Shown here: positions 1 to 13,919 of the stretch, piece after piece | Layout: each line of letters opens with the position of its first letter | Numbering within the stretch: position 1 is the stretch's first letter | From: Gymnorhina tibicen | Lineage: Eukaryota > Chordata > Aves > Passeriformes > Artamidae | Length of the DNA stretch: 64,000 nucleotides | Assembly: GCA_013399875.1 (NCBI GenBank) | Contig: VXAZ01003263.1 | Coordinates: 930,001 to 994,000, forward strand | Reading direction: 5' to 3' | Notes under the pieces: generated by a model | Seen by the model: only the letters and a program-made list of their open reading frames with translations | Told to the model about the DNA's origin: nothing | The model's database searches: none | Program-made: the position numbers and the translations under genes

Positions 1-3000
1 ACACTGGAGAGAGTTTCCAGCTAGCAGCCCAAACCCAAACTGGTCAACAAAACCATTATTCTTAATTCTTCTAAGATGTCTATTACTAGTGACTTGTATG
101 AGAAACCTTCTTGGATTCACTTCAAAGGAGAGAATTGCAACTGGGCCTATTTCTGGTTTATCTTCTGGCAAGTTGATGGAGCATTTTTTTCTGGATAAAA
201 AGTTTCTAACTATGGAAGTGAGAGGCATTACGTTTTAGAGAAGTAAGGGAATAAATTTATCCTGTCCATATATTCCTCCACACCTGCAAACCTGTTCTAT
301 TTACAGCATGAGAGAAACTTTACAGAATGAGTAGAGCTCTGAAACAAATTGCCTTACCAAAACTGCCTGACCTCATAGAGCCCTTCCTATTGAAGGACAG
401 TGTTAAAAAAAACCAAACCTTTTGCGGTCTTAGCAAGATTCAAGATCATTGTAATAATTGTGAAATGTTTTCATTGCTATTTTCAGTGAGATTTTTTGGT
501 CTTATTTTCGCTGGGATATCTTGTCGCTAAATTATCCACCAAAAAAAGGGGAAAACGGAGTTAAATAGCTGATATAGCTAGAGCTTAGCAACAGTAAATG
601 GCCTGCAAAAGATGTAGGAAAATAGTTTCTGTGAATCATCCTGCTATTTTTTTTCTTAAAATGTGATTTTTATCTTTTCTAGAGATAGGAGGAAGGTTTA
701 CTGCCTCCAATTTTACTGGAACTGGGAAGTTCAATATTGACTCCCTAGCAAAACTTAGCTCCACATTCAGCACAGATAGTTACAAGTTGTGGTGCTAGGT
801 TTTTTTTTAAGATAGTTATTTATCATTTAGTTGTGGTAATATTGTGCCATACAAGTTTGTAGACTCACATCTGCAAAGGTTTAAACAGGATTTACAAAAC
901 ACGCCGCAGAATATTCTAATGAAGCCTGTACCTCCCAAGGTCACGGACATGGTTCCTGCCATTCCAGAAGCAGGCTTGTGGGTTTCCCAACAGCCAGCTC
1001 AGCCCTGTGTGAGCGTTAGGGCAGGTGCTGTAGGTCCCTGGCAACACGTGTCTCCACACACCACTACCCGCAGCGCTGCGAGAGCACGCGCTGCACTTCC
1101 ACGGCGCTTCGGCCACTGAGCACGTGAGTCCTGCTCGTTCTACACAGGGAAAAAAAATCTGTGGTGATTTTTGGTTTTATTTTTCACACTAGTATTTGCA
1201 TAACTGTTAAGATCACAGAATAGCACTGGCAGTTGCAAAACATATTCTCATACAAATATTTTTAAGTGGCCTGTGAACATTATCCATGTATTAGGATATT
1301 ACCACTACTGTATTTTTGCTGCTGCAAAAATCCTTTCCCTCACTATACAGGTTTTCATTGTTATCATTCAGGCCCTACATATTTCCTTTTTCCACTGACT
1401 TTTGCATACATGGTCTCTCATGGGATTATACCTTTCGCAATGCAAAACCAGCTGGGAGAAGCTGGAAGAGCCCTCAAAATTCTGTAAGATCAGGCTGGAC
1501 TACAGACAAGATTTGTTTTATCAAATGATCTTATTTTTTGTCAATGAGGGATTTCTATTAGACTGACAAATTTTCTAAATTTCATCAGCTTATATGAATT
1601 TAAATGTATTTGGCCAAAACAGTAAACACCAATGCCAGTGCCTAGAAAATTTAGGTAGCACTGCTATAGAGTAAGTATTTTGGAAAATGTGTACAAAATT
1701 TCCAATAAATGTTCTGAGTATCCTTCTGCCAGAACGCTTTTCTTCAAAAAAAAACCCAAAAAAACCAACCAAAAAACTTTCAAATACTATCAAAGACCAA
1801 GACACAAATATTATTAGCTGTTTTTTTCCCAGGTTTTCCTAAGTCATCTCCTGTTTTTATCTTGATTTGCCCAGAACTGAAAACCCCACTGTAGCTGTGA
1901 TGTGTTCCCATCTTAATCAAAAATACAACTGAGTGATCATGCCAAAGGTAGAAAGAGCAAATCATAACAGCCTGATGTCACCTAAGCAAATCTAGCATCT
2001 TTTCTACCTTAACCAAAGGGAAATACAATTCTCATAAGCAGCGAGCAAACCAACCATATGTAAAAAAATCACATTTGTTAAAACACTGAGCCATTTGCTT
2101 ACCATTAGGCACGTGCACAAATCTTTTCCTTGTAGTGCTAACTCTTCAAAGACCAGAAATGACTGACTTAAAAATTAGCCTTTTTTTTGTAGGAATGCAC
2201 TCAAGTTTTCTTCTAGCTTTCTTTAATTTCTGAACTCTTCCCACGCATCTGTAACACACGGAGCACCTGCGGGGCTGCCATTTTACAGAGTGCAGCAACC
2301 TTGCTTCCTGCTGCAGCTGTACTCTGGCTACCCAGAAAGGCAGCAGAGCTCCCTGTAACTCTCCAGATTTCTCACTAGATATGTTTTGCCAGCCTTACAA
2401 ATGCCTGTAGCTCAGACTGGCTGCTAACTGTACCCACACGCACCTCCTGCCCCTCAGTTCTGTTCCTCCTGCTACGGCAAAGTCTACCCAAGCCCCCTTT
2501 TTTCCAGTCAAGGACAGATGAAGTAAGGTCAACTTCTCCTTTCTAGATGTGAAAGATGGAGGTGAGGCATAACACAGGTCCAAGGCTTTAATTACCCTCC
2601 TACACCTGCAATCAGGCCTGAGGAAGCAAGGATCAGATGGGGAGAGGAGAATGGAGCAGAAATTACGGTATTTATTTTTCCTATGACAGAAAGACTAAGA
2701 ACACCATTTTCTGAAGTAGCTTAGATCAGCTACTCTCCTTTTAGTCAGTGAACAAACGTGACATAATAGCTAAACCAGAGAGGCACCTTCATTCTTATTC
2801 CTCCATCTCTAGGAATGGCCAAAATTAACAGGAAGCCTAGAGAATCTTGAATTACGGCAATATTGCCAGCTTCTGCAAAGAAGCAACACCTGATAGTTCA
2901 CCAAGGGGGTAATATTAATGTTCATGCACGCTTTAGTGAGTTAAGCGTTCTACTCAACTCATTTCTGTATTCATAGATGGAAAACAACTTGATAATAAGC

Positions 3001-3015
3001 ATATTTCCTTTTTAG
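1..3015. other. AT-rich, no gene recognised
   Basis: Intron-like or intergenic sequence. A small GC-richer stretch with several CpGs lies at 900-1130 and another at 2260-2640. An A/C-rich low-complexity run occurs at 1747-1777. Short open frames on both strands look random. Confidence 0.7.
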
Positions 3016-3087
3016 TGTGGTAATACAACTTCACTCAATAATCCATTTGTGAAAGGACTGCAAAAAAATGGCAAAAGGATCTCCCAG
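3016..3087 (+). other. Weak candidate exon, 72 bases, plus strand
   Basis: A good acceptor (atttcctttttag, AG at 3014-3015) and a perfect donor (CCCAG|GTAAGT, intron from 3088) bound 72 bases with one frame open throughout (24 codons, starting CGNTTSLNNP). An open frame of this length is expected by chance about one time in three per frame, so support comes mainly from the splice signals. No protein family is recognised. Confidence 0.18.
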
Positions 3088-3637
3088 GTAAGTGCACGTG
3101 ACCACATACAGTTGTCTTTTTACGGATAAATCCAAAGACTGGAAATATCAAGTTCTTCATGAGCACTTAAACCTGTTCTGCCACTCATGGTTTTCTTCAG
3201 CGCTCAGAGGATGCGGCAGTGCTGAAAGCGCTCCAGTTCAGCCCTTATTATTGCTGCTATGCAAGGATGAACGTAAGGCACGTTATTCCCCATTTTGTGA
3301 TGAATGGATCTGGAGTACAGGAAACTTTACATTTCTGTACTAGCCAGGCTCTGGTGGCCTGTGTTACGCAACACTTCATAATACCTCCAAATTCAAAAAT
3401 GAGCTTTGCATGTGGTAACTATGAAATTTTTACATGTTAGTATGATCATATAGATTTTTTACGATTTTAAGTCAAACAACTTTTTGAGGAATCAGCCAAT
3501 ACATTATAGGATATAACTTTATATTCAGTTGGAAAACACCGGTGTATTCTGGAGTAAGGGAGAGACTTTATTTTGGACTTCAGAGACACAAAATTAGCAA
3601 TCAGAAGCTTAAAATGCTTTACCATTGCCACACAACA

Positions 3638-3988
3638 TTATTTTTTAGCAAGTTCTGTTACATTAGCTCTCTGTGCTTTAACAGGAACACCTGCCAGAAG
3701 GAGCTGACAAATTTGTGAAAAAGCAGGAATAATTATCCAAGTGATTCCTGATAACTGAACAACACCTATAAAACCAGCAAGGATGAATGGCCCAAAGCCA
3801 CTTCCAAAATTCATACGGTTCACTGTTGAATCCACTGGGCACAGAGAATAGAGTGCATAAGATGAGACAAATAAAATCAGAAGTCTGACTTTTTCAAGTG
3901 CCGCCCACGGCAGTAAGATCCACAGCTCTGTGAAAGCCAACCATATAACACACAACGGTCTATTTTTCTCTGTAATGCCTTTTAACAT
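3638..3988 (-). other. Unassigned ORF, 116 codons, four hydrophobic segments
   Basis: A minus-strand frame from an ATG at 3988 to TAA at 3638 encodes 116 residues. Hydrophobic stretches fall roughly at residues 11-24, 29-46, 62-74 and 77-95, and the C-terminus is lysine-rich (ELAKK). A plausible acceptor (tttcacag) lies inside the frame near 3929, so it could be a terminal coding exon rather than a whole gene. A perfect donor (ATAG|GTAAGTG) sits just upstream at 4041/4040, which would place the first part of the frame in an intron. I recognise no family. In AT-rich DNA a frame of this length and hydrophobicity can occur by chance. Confidence 0.12.
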
Positions 3989-4685
3989 GTGGTACACACA
4001 GAAATCGCAGGGCAGCTTTATATTTTTTGTGAACACTTACCTATATCACTCATAAACATACAAGAGGTTCCATGGCTTCTCAGCCCATAATGGAAACAGA
4101 TAGGTTTTAGGAAAACGTATAAAGATGGATGATGTGTGGTATCTTTTGCTGCCAGGAATATTTATTTTATTATTATTCCTGGTATCAATGCAAAGTAGTT
4201 ATTCAAATATCCATAAAATGAAAAATCATTTTGCTTTTAAAAGAACTGTAAGTACATCTGATTAATAAATTTGATGGAAGAACATTTTCCATAAATACAT
4301 AGACTAAACAGATTTTGGAACATATCCTGCAGAAAGGTGATGGAAGAAATACAGAAATAACTACAAAGATGTACAATGGAAATCAAGTTGAAATTTATGT
4401 TAAGAAACATATTATACTTTCAATAATTTCCTTTAAATTAGTAGTACACATTCTTAATATTGCAGAAATGGTCCAAGCAAAGTAATCAACATGATAACTG
4501 AGACTGCTTGATTGAAAATGAAGCATTTTGGTTATCTTTTTCATATTGAATTTTAAAATATAATCTTTACATTTCAATTCATAATTATAAAAGAAAAAAA
4601 CAGCATAAAAGGTTAGCATTCCATGGCTGCATTTTAAAATATAGGCTGGGGGCAGGGCATTACAATCCTTGGCCCCATCCCAGCT

Positions 4686-4975
4686 CATAGGATGGTTTGG
4701 GTTGGAAGGAGACCTTGAAGATCATCTTGTTCCAACCCCCTCCCACAGGGAAGGACACCTTCCACTAGACCAAGCTGCTCAGAGCTCCATTCAACCTGGC
4801 CTTGAACACCTCCAGGGACGGGAAATCCAGCACAACTTCCCCAGGCCACTTGTTCCCAGGCCTCATCACCCTCACAGAAAAGAATTTTTTCCTAGTATCT
4901 AATCCAAACCTACTCTCTTCCAATTTGAACCTGTTCCCCCTTGTCCTGTCACTACATGCTCTTGTAAAAATAATT
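4686..4975 (-). mobile_element. CR1 LINE fragment, 3' end
   Basis: The plus strand begins with the reverse complement of the CR1 3' end (gatggtttgggttggaagg) and continues through the typical CR1 3' region (ccttgaacacctccaggg, then the segment around cctgttccccc and tgtcctgtcactac). The element therefore lies on the minus strand with its 3' end at the low coordinate, heavily 5'-truncated to about 290 bases, as is usual for CR1. Any ORF across it is not a host gene. Confidence 0.93.
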
Positions 4976-7900
4976 TACTCCAAACACGTTGAAATTCAGG
5001 ACAGAGTCCTCAAGGAAACAGTGTGGTTAAAAATGAGATTCATTTTATCCGTGAGGATAGCCAGATGACAGAGGCAGAATTGGACTAACACCTGAATTCT
5101 GACCCAGAAAACACCAAGAGGAAAAATGGAAGAGAAACTATGCCAAGAGGAAGGACAACAATAATTACATATGATGCAGTATCATTGGGTCTTGCCATTT
5201 TCTTCACACACTGCTATAAATCACAGGAGAGTTGCGAACGTCACTCTCCCTTCACCCAGGCACACATTTCCCAGAAGGATGCAGACTGAAAGAGACAGGT
5301 TAGTGCTGAACTGAGGTGGGAGAGAAACACAGCTGCCAGCATTAAAATATACCTGCATGTGAGAAGTTTTATTTCAGAATAAATAGACCACCAAATGTAT
5401 TATTTACATACAGAACTCTGAAGGTCTGAGAACACAAAAAAAAAAAAAGATGGAGAAAAAGCTGATTTCTTTCTGGATTTTTTTCTTTCCCTCCCTTTCC
5501 CTTCAAATAATGATACAGACTCTAAGAAACCTCTCTGGTAACATTCAATTTAAAAATCTGTGGGTTTTTTGCTTATATTGTTCAGATGTAAAAAAGTACT
5601 CCTGAGTGGAAAAAAGAAGTCATCTTAATTCAGAAGTATTACACAACTGAATATGGCATTTTAGAACAGACTTGTGCAACCACAGCTACCAATGTATTTA
5701 CATGTTCCACCTCTATTACCTGTAACTGTAATGAAGACTGACTGTCGTGACAAGTGCACATACAGCGTTTAGAAGCAAATTCAGCCAAGTCCTAAAAACA
5801 CACACATGATCATCCACCACCTATACACGAGTACACGTGAGGAAAACCTTCCCCGTTGATCACATCAGACAGCAATATTAATGTACAGTTCGTATTTTGG
5901 GTTTGTTCTCTAAAGTAACAACAGCTAGAGAAGAAAAATGGAGCGTTGTTTCACCTGGGACGAGTTAAAAAGGCTCTGAGCAATGACACAATTCTGACAT
6001 GGCAGCTGAGTCAGTTCAGGTTTAATCAGCCACAGTTTCTGTGTCCAGCTGCAGGGCTGAGCCCTTCCGCACTGACTTGGAACATCTGCCTAACGCTTTC
6101 TATAAACACACAATCTCAATATTCTTATAATTTGCGAGACTACCATCATTCATTTGCTTGGTTATTAACAGTTCAGAACAGGTTGAAGGCAGGACCTGGC
6201 GTTATTTGTTTGTTGGTAGAATAAACAATTCTGGTTTTACAGCTCTCACACCACTGAAGTTCCAAGAGTTCATGTATACACACACAGTACTGAGATTTGT
6301 GGGTTCAATTTTTTGTCATGCATCTGTTGGGACAGTGGAAGGCTTAAGGGTTTTGACATTAAAAGACTGACCTAATTAAAGCTGGATCACTCTTCCCAGC
6401 TATAGAGTAGCCAAGTTTTGTAGCACCACACCCCATCATATCATGAGGGTGGAAGCAGACTAGAACCTTGGAACATCTGCTGACAAGTTTATACCTGAAA
6501 AATAATTAATTTGATATAGGATAGCAAGTACGCAGCTATCCTTGAGAAAATTCAAATTGAGAAGGATTAGTAAAACTCTGTTAGATAAATATGTATATTT
6601 ATTTATATAGCAATATGAAAACTGCTTACATGTGAACTCTCAGATCCTATTTCCATGCCTTGTTCCTTTGGTTTCAGTCTTTTTTTATCTCCTCCACATT
6701 TTTATATTGCTTTTATGCTTTTCCTGCTTTGTGTAACTATAAGCACTTTGCTTGAAAACACTATATTGTGTACTGTATTCATTATTTAGTTCACTATTTG
6801 CCTCCTGCTACTAATGTAGGAAAAGACGGTGCATAATGAACATTTATGCAAAATATACAATAATAATCTAGAGGTTGTATTACTTCTTTAATATATATTT
6901 TAATGATAAGAAATGGCACTAAAACTTTTCTCCAGCACCAGCATATGGCACTTCTAAATACATAAAAAATATTTTAATTTCACAGAAGTAACATACACAC
7001 ACACACACACACACACGTGTATTTATATATATATACATAGGGTAATATACTGATTCCATGATAAGTAAGTTGATGCATTTTTAAAAGTGAAGAGCAAGAC
7101 TACTTGCTCTTCCTTGAGCCTATTTTCAGTATGTTTCACTCTATCACACATTTCTTGACTTCAGTCTTTCTCCAGAATGTGCTACAGTTCATGCCAGTCT
7201 CATCTGTTTGATTTTTTTGAGTAGCCTATAAACCAATACGCATATGTTTCACTGGATTATTAAATAAAGTATTTAATTTATTTTTCATTATGCTACTGTT
7301 CCCTTTTTGCAGTTATAAGATAATTAACAAACCCCCTAACTTTCCATCTTAGTTTCCACTGAATTTCAGTTTTAGGATTGCAGGTACTAACACAATTCCT
7401 CAAGATCAGAGCTCAAGTAACAAAAGTAAATTGTCTTTTAAAAATATTTCATTATCCTGAATTTGGAAAGTTCACAGAACCACTACAATGGACAGTACAA
7501 TTACAAAATAGCCCTGAGATTTCTGTAAGTGTACTTCATAAAAAATCCAGAGGCAGAATTAAAGCATGTGACTTTATTCCAGTTTCTCCATCTATAAAAT
7601 CAGGTAATTATATTTAACTACTTCACTGCATACTCTTATTCCTTATTATATATAAAATTTGTGAAGCTTTTAAAACTGTCAAGACATGACAGAACTGGAA
7701 TCAGAATAGAGGGGCTCCATTATTCTCCCAGTTAGAAACAAACACAGAAGTTCAGAGATTTATACATTAAGAAGGCTCAAAGAGAATACATTTTAGCTTT
7801 TTGTTAAGCTCAATACCTCAAACTCAAAGAACCTTTTTACTTAAGGCTTCTTTCCACCCTTTAATCTTGCAACTCTTCTTTGAACCTTCATCTATTTTCT

Positions 7901-10900
7901 CCTTTACTTGTGATCACTAGAACTAGAGAAAACAATCCAGCCTTAGACCTCCCAGAGCCAGAGTACCATCTCCTTTCCCATCCCCACCCTTTCTAGCTTA
8001 TATAGCCAGAGCTCATGTCAGCCCTTCTGCCGTAAATGTTTTACACAGGATGAGTCTATTGCTCTAAAAGAAGCTCTATGTCTTTGTCCCTTCATGTACC
8101 TTTGCTGTGTTAAAGCAAAGATCTTTTTTTGCCCAGTTTGACAAGCACAATCACTTATCCATTTGCTCTATTCAGTATTATTTTCTTGATCTTTGAATAC
8201 TCTATAAACTTTTTAAGTGATTACTTTTACATGGGCAGATAAAAAAGAAAATGTTCAAGTGTGGAGGACTGGCAGCCCACTGGTACACACTCATACTCAA
8301 GGTACATACTCAAGGACCACCAAAATCTTCCTTTAGGTCTAATTTACCTACTGTGTGTCCTTCTCACTGCACATCGTTCTTGACTCTTCACAAAAATGCC
8401 AAACAGCACCAACAGAGTAAACTTTTGGAATATATGTATTTTCACAGTACTTCCTTGTAAACAGCCCAGTGTATGTAAGCAGCTCAAAAATACAGCAAGA
8501 GTAGTAGTGTTACAGGGCCTATTTTTAACAAACTCGTGTTGACAAGCATTAGCAATATCCTCTGTACTTTATTTACCAAACCCTCCACTACTTACTCCAT
8601 CATTTTACCTGGATCATAATCTGGGCTTATAACTACCTCAGCTATCCAGTACTCTATGCTGGTGCTCAGCCAAGTTTCTCCTATACTCCTGATATGCCAA
8701 AACTTTTGTAAATCAACAGTGAGAGTCCAACATTAACTTCTTTGTCAGCTCTGTTTGGATCAAACTTCAGTTTCTTCAGACTGAAACAGCCACACTGAAA
8801 ACTGGACTTCCATCTAATTACCTGCTGTCCCAGACTATATGCCTCTGGGAGGCAACAAATTTTTTTTCCACAGTATTCTGCACTTCAAACAGAACACACC
8901 CTTCCTATCCAACCATCAGTCTGCTCTCAAGCAGGAAACTCAAATACAATCAACAATATGTGATTTTCCTTCTCACCTAAGCAGTCTATATAAGCAAAGG
9001 TACCTCAAAAGAAAGCCCTATCGCTGTGTGAAAAGAGAATAACTGCAACAATGACATTCTTCCCACTGCAGGCTTGGTTTGTTCCTTTTATAGACATAGG
9101 ATTGCAACATAGGACAATAAAAATGTTAACTGGACAAACAGAAGAAAGAGGTGCTTTAATATGTTTGTAGAACTATGAAAAGGCATAAATGTTTCTGCTC
9201 AAGGAATGTATGTCAAAATTAATGTAGCAGACTCCATTTAAAATATGTAAAGCATAATGTAAGAGAAGAATAGGCTGTTACTTTTCCACGTGAATTACTG
9301 GATGTACCATAAAAAACCAGGCAGAAAATTCATCTTCTATTCTCTGTGATGTTTCAGCTTATCTGAGAAATAAGGTTCAAATGGAGCAGTTTTGGTATCC
9401 AAAGCAGCCAATAGATTGTGCTGGCTTGCATCAACATTTTAAAAATTAAGGAAAAAAAAAATTCTCAGAACAAATATTGATCAATTGCTCTGTCAAGCTG
9501 ATGATGAATTCAAGAAAGATCAAAATGCTCTGCTTTTGAGGGTCCTCTTCGATATTTATGTTGCAGATAATCAGGAGCTTTGTTTTATTAGTGAGTGTGT
9601 TTTGTTGCTGGGGACTGGGATGGAGGGCCAGGAAAGAAAGGGGGGAAGGAGGGAGATTTCATGCCTATAAAAGCGCAATTGAAGGTCAGACTAAAGCTTA
9701 TTTAAAGACTTCCAGTAAGAAACTGTGACCAAGGCTTAAAACACACTAAAGAAGCAGCTTCATCTTGAACTTTGGGAGCAGCTGTGCTCTCATTCCCCTT
9801 CCCCCAACACAGGAAACAGACCTAGAAACAAAAATAAGACAGGAATGCTCCTGTGCAAGCTAATGTTGTTGGCTTCTTAAACATCCACTACTCTTGTGCC
9901 AAAAAAAATGAAACCCAGGAGGATTTAACACTTCAAAGGATAGTGAGACACTGCTTTAAACACAGAATTTTCTACCAGAGACAGATATTCTTTCATTTTG
10001 TAAACAAACTGGAAGAATGTTATCATGAGTGCATGTTGAGACAGATTTCATTTGTATTCCTGTACTACTTATGCACAAATACACCACTGCATATTACACT
10101 TTTACCCATTTTAGACTACAGTTAATGCTGTAGCAGTGTTATCTCCCACCAGGAAAAAAAAAATGCAGCAGTTGAATCTTCTGATACTTTCCAAAACATT
10201 CTATTACAACATGCAGTTTGGAAGCTTAACAGTACAGAGAAATGTTCGACAAAGAAGTTCTCTCCTTATTAAGCAATGATACATAATTATATGTTCAAGG
10301 AGAATATGAGTAACATCTTGCCAAAGGAACCTATGGCCACAAATGCCACTCACAGTATTTCCAACTACAAATCATAGTTATGCTTTCACTTGTGTTATTA
10401 ACAAAATTTCCATCTATTTAATTTTCTAAACAAAGGTAAAAAGACGGGAAGGAAAGTGAGTGGTAGGCTACATTCTCTGTCTAACCTAAAAAAAACCAAA
10501 CCAAACCAACAACTTTATCTAATTTTGACGAGTACAAATCATCTCCATGGCTTGCTCTGCTTCACTCACCACGAACAACTCATGTTTTCAACACTTAATT
10601 TAATATTTTGCAGGCTAATGGAAACTTTATATAATGCATTCTCCCTCATAAAGCTAAAATGTCAACGCAAATAGGATTGAGATCTTGATATGGAGAGAAA
10701 GCAAATGTTATCTTTTCAAAATCTACAGGCTAACAAACATGATGTGGACGATGCGATGAGCACTGATATGAAGCAAAGAAGGAGGGGAAAATAATCTTAC
10801 TTATTTTAGAAGGGTGTCTGTATCTCTTTCTGAGTGTAGCACCCCCAGCCATACCTCTCTCAATAGTGTTTTAACATTTGATTAAAATAGTTTCTTGATC

Positions 10901-12235
10901 CCTCCTCATTCTGCTAGTGTCCTCCCTGTGGTAGGACATGAAAAACAGATTGAAAAACAACAGTCGATGTGGTTACTAACAGTTATATTTCACTGTCACT
11001 GAAAATTCAGTAAGTATTGTCAGATTAATCCTCACTCTCAACAAATTCCAACTCTGGTGGTTTCCTCTTATTTAAAAAAAAAAAAAAAAGACTATGTTTG
11101 ATCTTTTCTTTGTGCATTGAGAGTTCAGGGCAGGCAACACTCGTGCCTTCAGCACCTGTTAATAATTTCTCAGTAGAATGGATAGAGCAAAAGCAGGTGA
11201 AGGGAGGCTTTCAAGTTTTAACCCTTCCATCCATGTACCTCATCCCATCCAACTCCATAGTGAGGCCCCTCCCCTAAAGCACCACTTTTTTACAGCTACA
11301 AATAGCAAGAGGGAAATGACTTATTGTGGGTGTAGCATTTCAAAAACGGTGCAAATTAATGTAAATGGTTTCCAGTTTCATGGGATTTCATTCTAAATAC
11401 AGGTAATTAAATCTGAGCATAATGAGAAAACAAAAGCAAGAACTGATCACACCCTGGATGTGTGAAAAATCATCAGACATGGTGAGCTTAACCCTGAACA
11501 ACCAATTTTTCTCTTGAGCTGTCTTCCAGTTACGAATATAATCTCTTTCCTCCAGAATAAAAAATCGGCAAATTTTGATAGAAAATCTGCATGCTTTCAG
11601 AATGCTCTGCTTATTATACCCAAAATGGAACATACATAGCAGCTCAGTCGACCACTCTACTGCCATTTCACAAGTACTTTCTCCCTTTTTCCATAAAGTC
11701 ATATTTATATCTATTAAATTTTCTGTAACCACTGCTAAGAATAAGCACCTCATTATCACAGAAGGGTTTTATAATCTAATATAATGTGGTTCAAACCACT
11801 TGATACTTGCTGGGTTACAACAAGGGGATAGATAAACGGACTAAGGTTTAGACAGGTTACAACAGAATTATAAAAAAAAAATAAACACGGCAGCACTTTT
11901 AGCAGAGTAACTCCACCTACACAGGTGGTACTGAGCTATAGCCCTGGTTTTGACACTTACACCATTCCTGGAGAATAAGCTTCTTATGCCTGGAAAACAG
12001 TACGGAGAACAGATTGTAACAAACTCTTGTACTTGACTCTCCAGAGTGGATTTTCCAAAATACCTGAACCCACACTCAGAGCAAGTTTTCTATCAAGTCC
12101 AAATGTAAAGGAATGCCTGGGTACTTTTTTTTTCCTTCTGTTTTGCATGGTTACAGGATGGATGTACAGCCTGATCCGTGAGATACTAAGCTCTGAAGGT
12201 CTAGTAACAAAAATAAGAGGAGTTTCGCAGCTAAA
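4976..12235. other. AT-rich, no gene recognised
   Basis: 7.2 kb without recognisable exons. It contains the AC repeat at 6995-7016, a purine-rich G-run stretch at 9605-9660 and an A/C-rich tract at 10488-10510. Nothing else stands out. Confidence 0.7.
6995..7016. repeat. (AC)11 microsatellite
   Basis: Eleven AC units followed by gtgt and an AT-alternating stretch (7023-7034). Confidence 0.97.
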
Positions 12236-12236
12236 G

Positions 12237-12868
12237 GATAGACTAGACTAGACTAGACTAGAATAGGATTTCATTTGGAAGGGACCTACAACTCTCACCA
12301 GTCCCAACCACCTGACCAGTTCAGGGCTGGCCAAGAGTTAAAGCGTATTGTAAGGGCACTGTCCAAACGCCTCTTAAGCACTGTCAGCCTTGGGGTGTTG
12401 ACCACCACTCTAGGAAGCCTGTTCCAGCATTTAACCACCCTCTTGGTAAAGTAATGCTTCCTAACGTCCAGTCTAAATTTAGCCTGGTGCAGATCTGAGA
12501 CATTCCCACATATCCTTTCACTGGATTCCAAGAAGAGACCAGCACCTCCTTTTCTGCTTTCCCTCCTTAGGAAGCTGTTGAGAGCAATGAGGTTGCTTAC
12601 CAGTCTCTCTCCAAGGAGACAAGCCCTAAGTCCTCAGATGCTCCTCTCAGGACATGCCTTTCAGCCCTTTTCAGCCCATTTGTTGTCCTCCTCTGGACAC
12701 ATTTGAGGTCCTGCACGTCCTTGTTAAATTTTGGGCCCAGAGCAGCACGCAGTGTTCAAAATAAAGCCAAACCAATGCTAAATACAGAGGGCAAATCACC
12801 TCTTCTGAGTGGCCAGTGATGCTGTTTGATGCACTCCTAGGTTCAGCTTGCCCTCCTAGGACCAGTGT
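12237..12868 (-). mobile_element. CR1 LINE fragment with TAGTC-repeat tail
   Basis: About 630 bases of CR1 in minus orientation. The 3' end (low coordinate) ends not in the usual ATTCTATG units but in four or more copies of a 5-base unit (gacta on the plus strand, 12236-12262), which points to a different CR1 subfamily from the others in the window. Reverse-strand frames contain the conserved ORF2 C-terminal region and, higher up, a decayed LYLALVW-type segment. It is old and frame-broken. Confidence 0.92.
12295..12531 (-). pseudogene. Decayed CR1 ORF2 C-terminus
   Basis: A 78-codon minus-strand remnant of the C-terminal end of the CR1 ORF2 protein (endonuclease plus reverse transcriptase in the intact element). 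It shows the family signature KFRLDVRKHYFTKRVVKCWN followed by RLPRVVV. The upstream part of the protein is in other frames or missing, so it cannot encode an active enzyme. Confidence 0.85.
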
Positions 12869-13919
12869 GGATGAGAACCATACCACAACTAATTTCAAGA
12901 AATGTACATACTGACAGAGGTAGGCATTTTGTTACATATAAACTGCATTTTGAAATGTCAGCTGGGCCATAATCAAAAATAACCAATATTAAAATGTAAT
13001 GAAAGTCCACATTCCTATTGTAGGTTAGGGTGAAAATGTGATCTAAAAATAAATTAGCCTTTATGTATTGCACATCACACCCCAGTATCTCAAAAGAAAT
13101 TTATATATGCTTTTCTACTTAGCATAGTAACAAAAAGTCCTTGTGCAAGTGTTACAGAAATTAACTACGTAAAAAGTCTTAATTATCCACATAAATTCTC
13201 CAGTTGCTTGATGAACAATAAATTTATACGATTCTGCAGACATTTAGAATTGTGCTACACTATAATGATATACCATTTAACAAATACTGTACACCATTAC
13301 ATTTAAAAACATTATATTGTAAACAGAAGGTTTTAAACTTACAGCTTACAAAGCTGCTTCATATCTCCAGCATGTGGTATATGCTCATTTTCATCCATCT
13401 AAAAATATCACATTTGTAAAAATCTAATCTCTGGAAACATGACTAGATGGCCTTAAAATAGTCAGTTTGCTGATGGATTTATAACTTTATCTACATTTCA
13501 CAATTACACTCAAAAGCATATTTTAAAAAGAGTAAGTTCATGCCCCTTCTGCAAATAGGCATTTGCAACAGGCTTTAAATTAAGTTCATACCAGACTGCA
13601 GCTCACATAACAAATAAATATGGTGTTCTATAAGCAGTAGAACCAAAGAAATCTGGGTTCTGACACTTTTATACACCAGGCCTGCTGAAGAGCCTCACAA
13701 ACTCCTGCTATTACCCAGACGATTATGCCATGTGCTGCCTGGCCAGTCCAGTGCTACCCCATGGAATGAACCACAAACTACCCAAGAGCTCTTCCCATTT
13801 TGTGGTGGAGTGGCATGACTTTGGTCTCCTTTACCCCCTCAGCCCCTAATTCTTACAACACCTGGAGGAATTCCTTATCTTTGAGCATATTAACACTGTG
13901 GAATGTGGCTGATGTTTAA

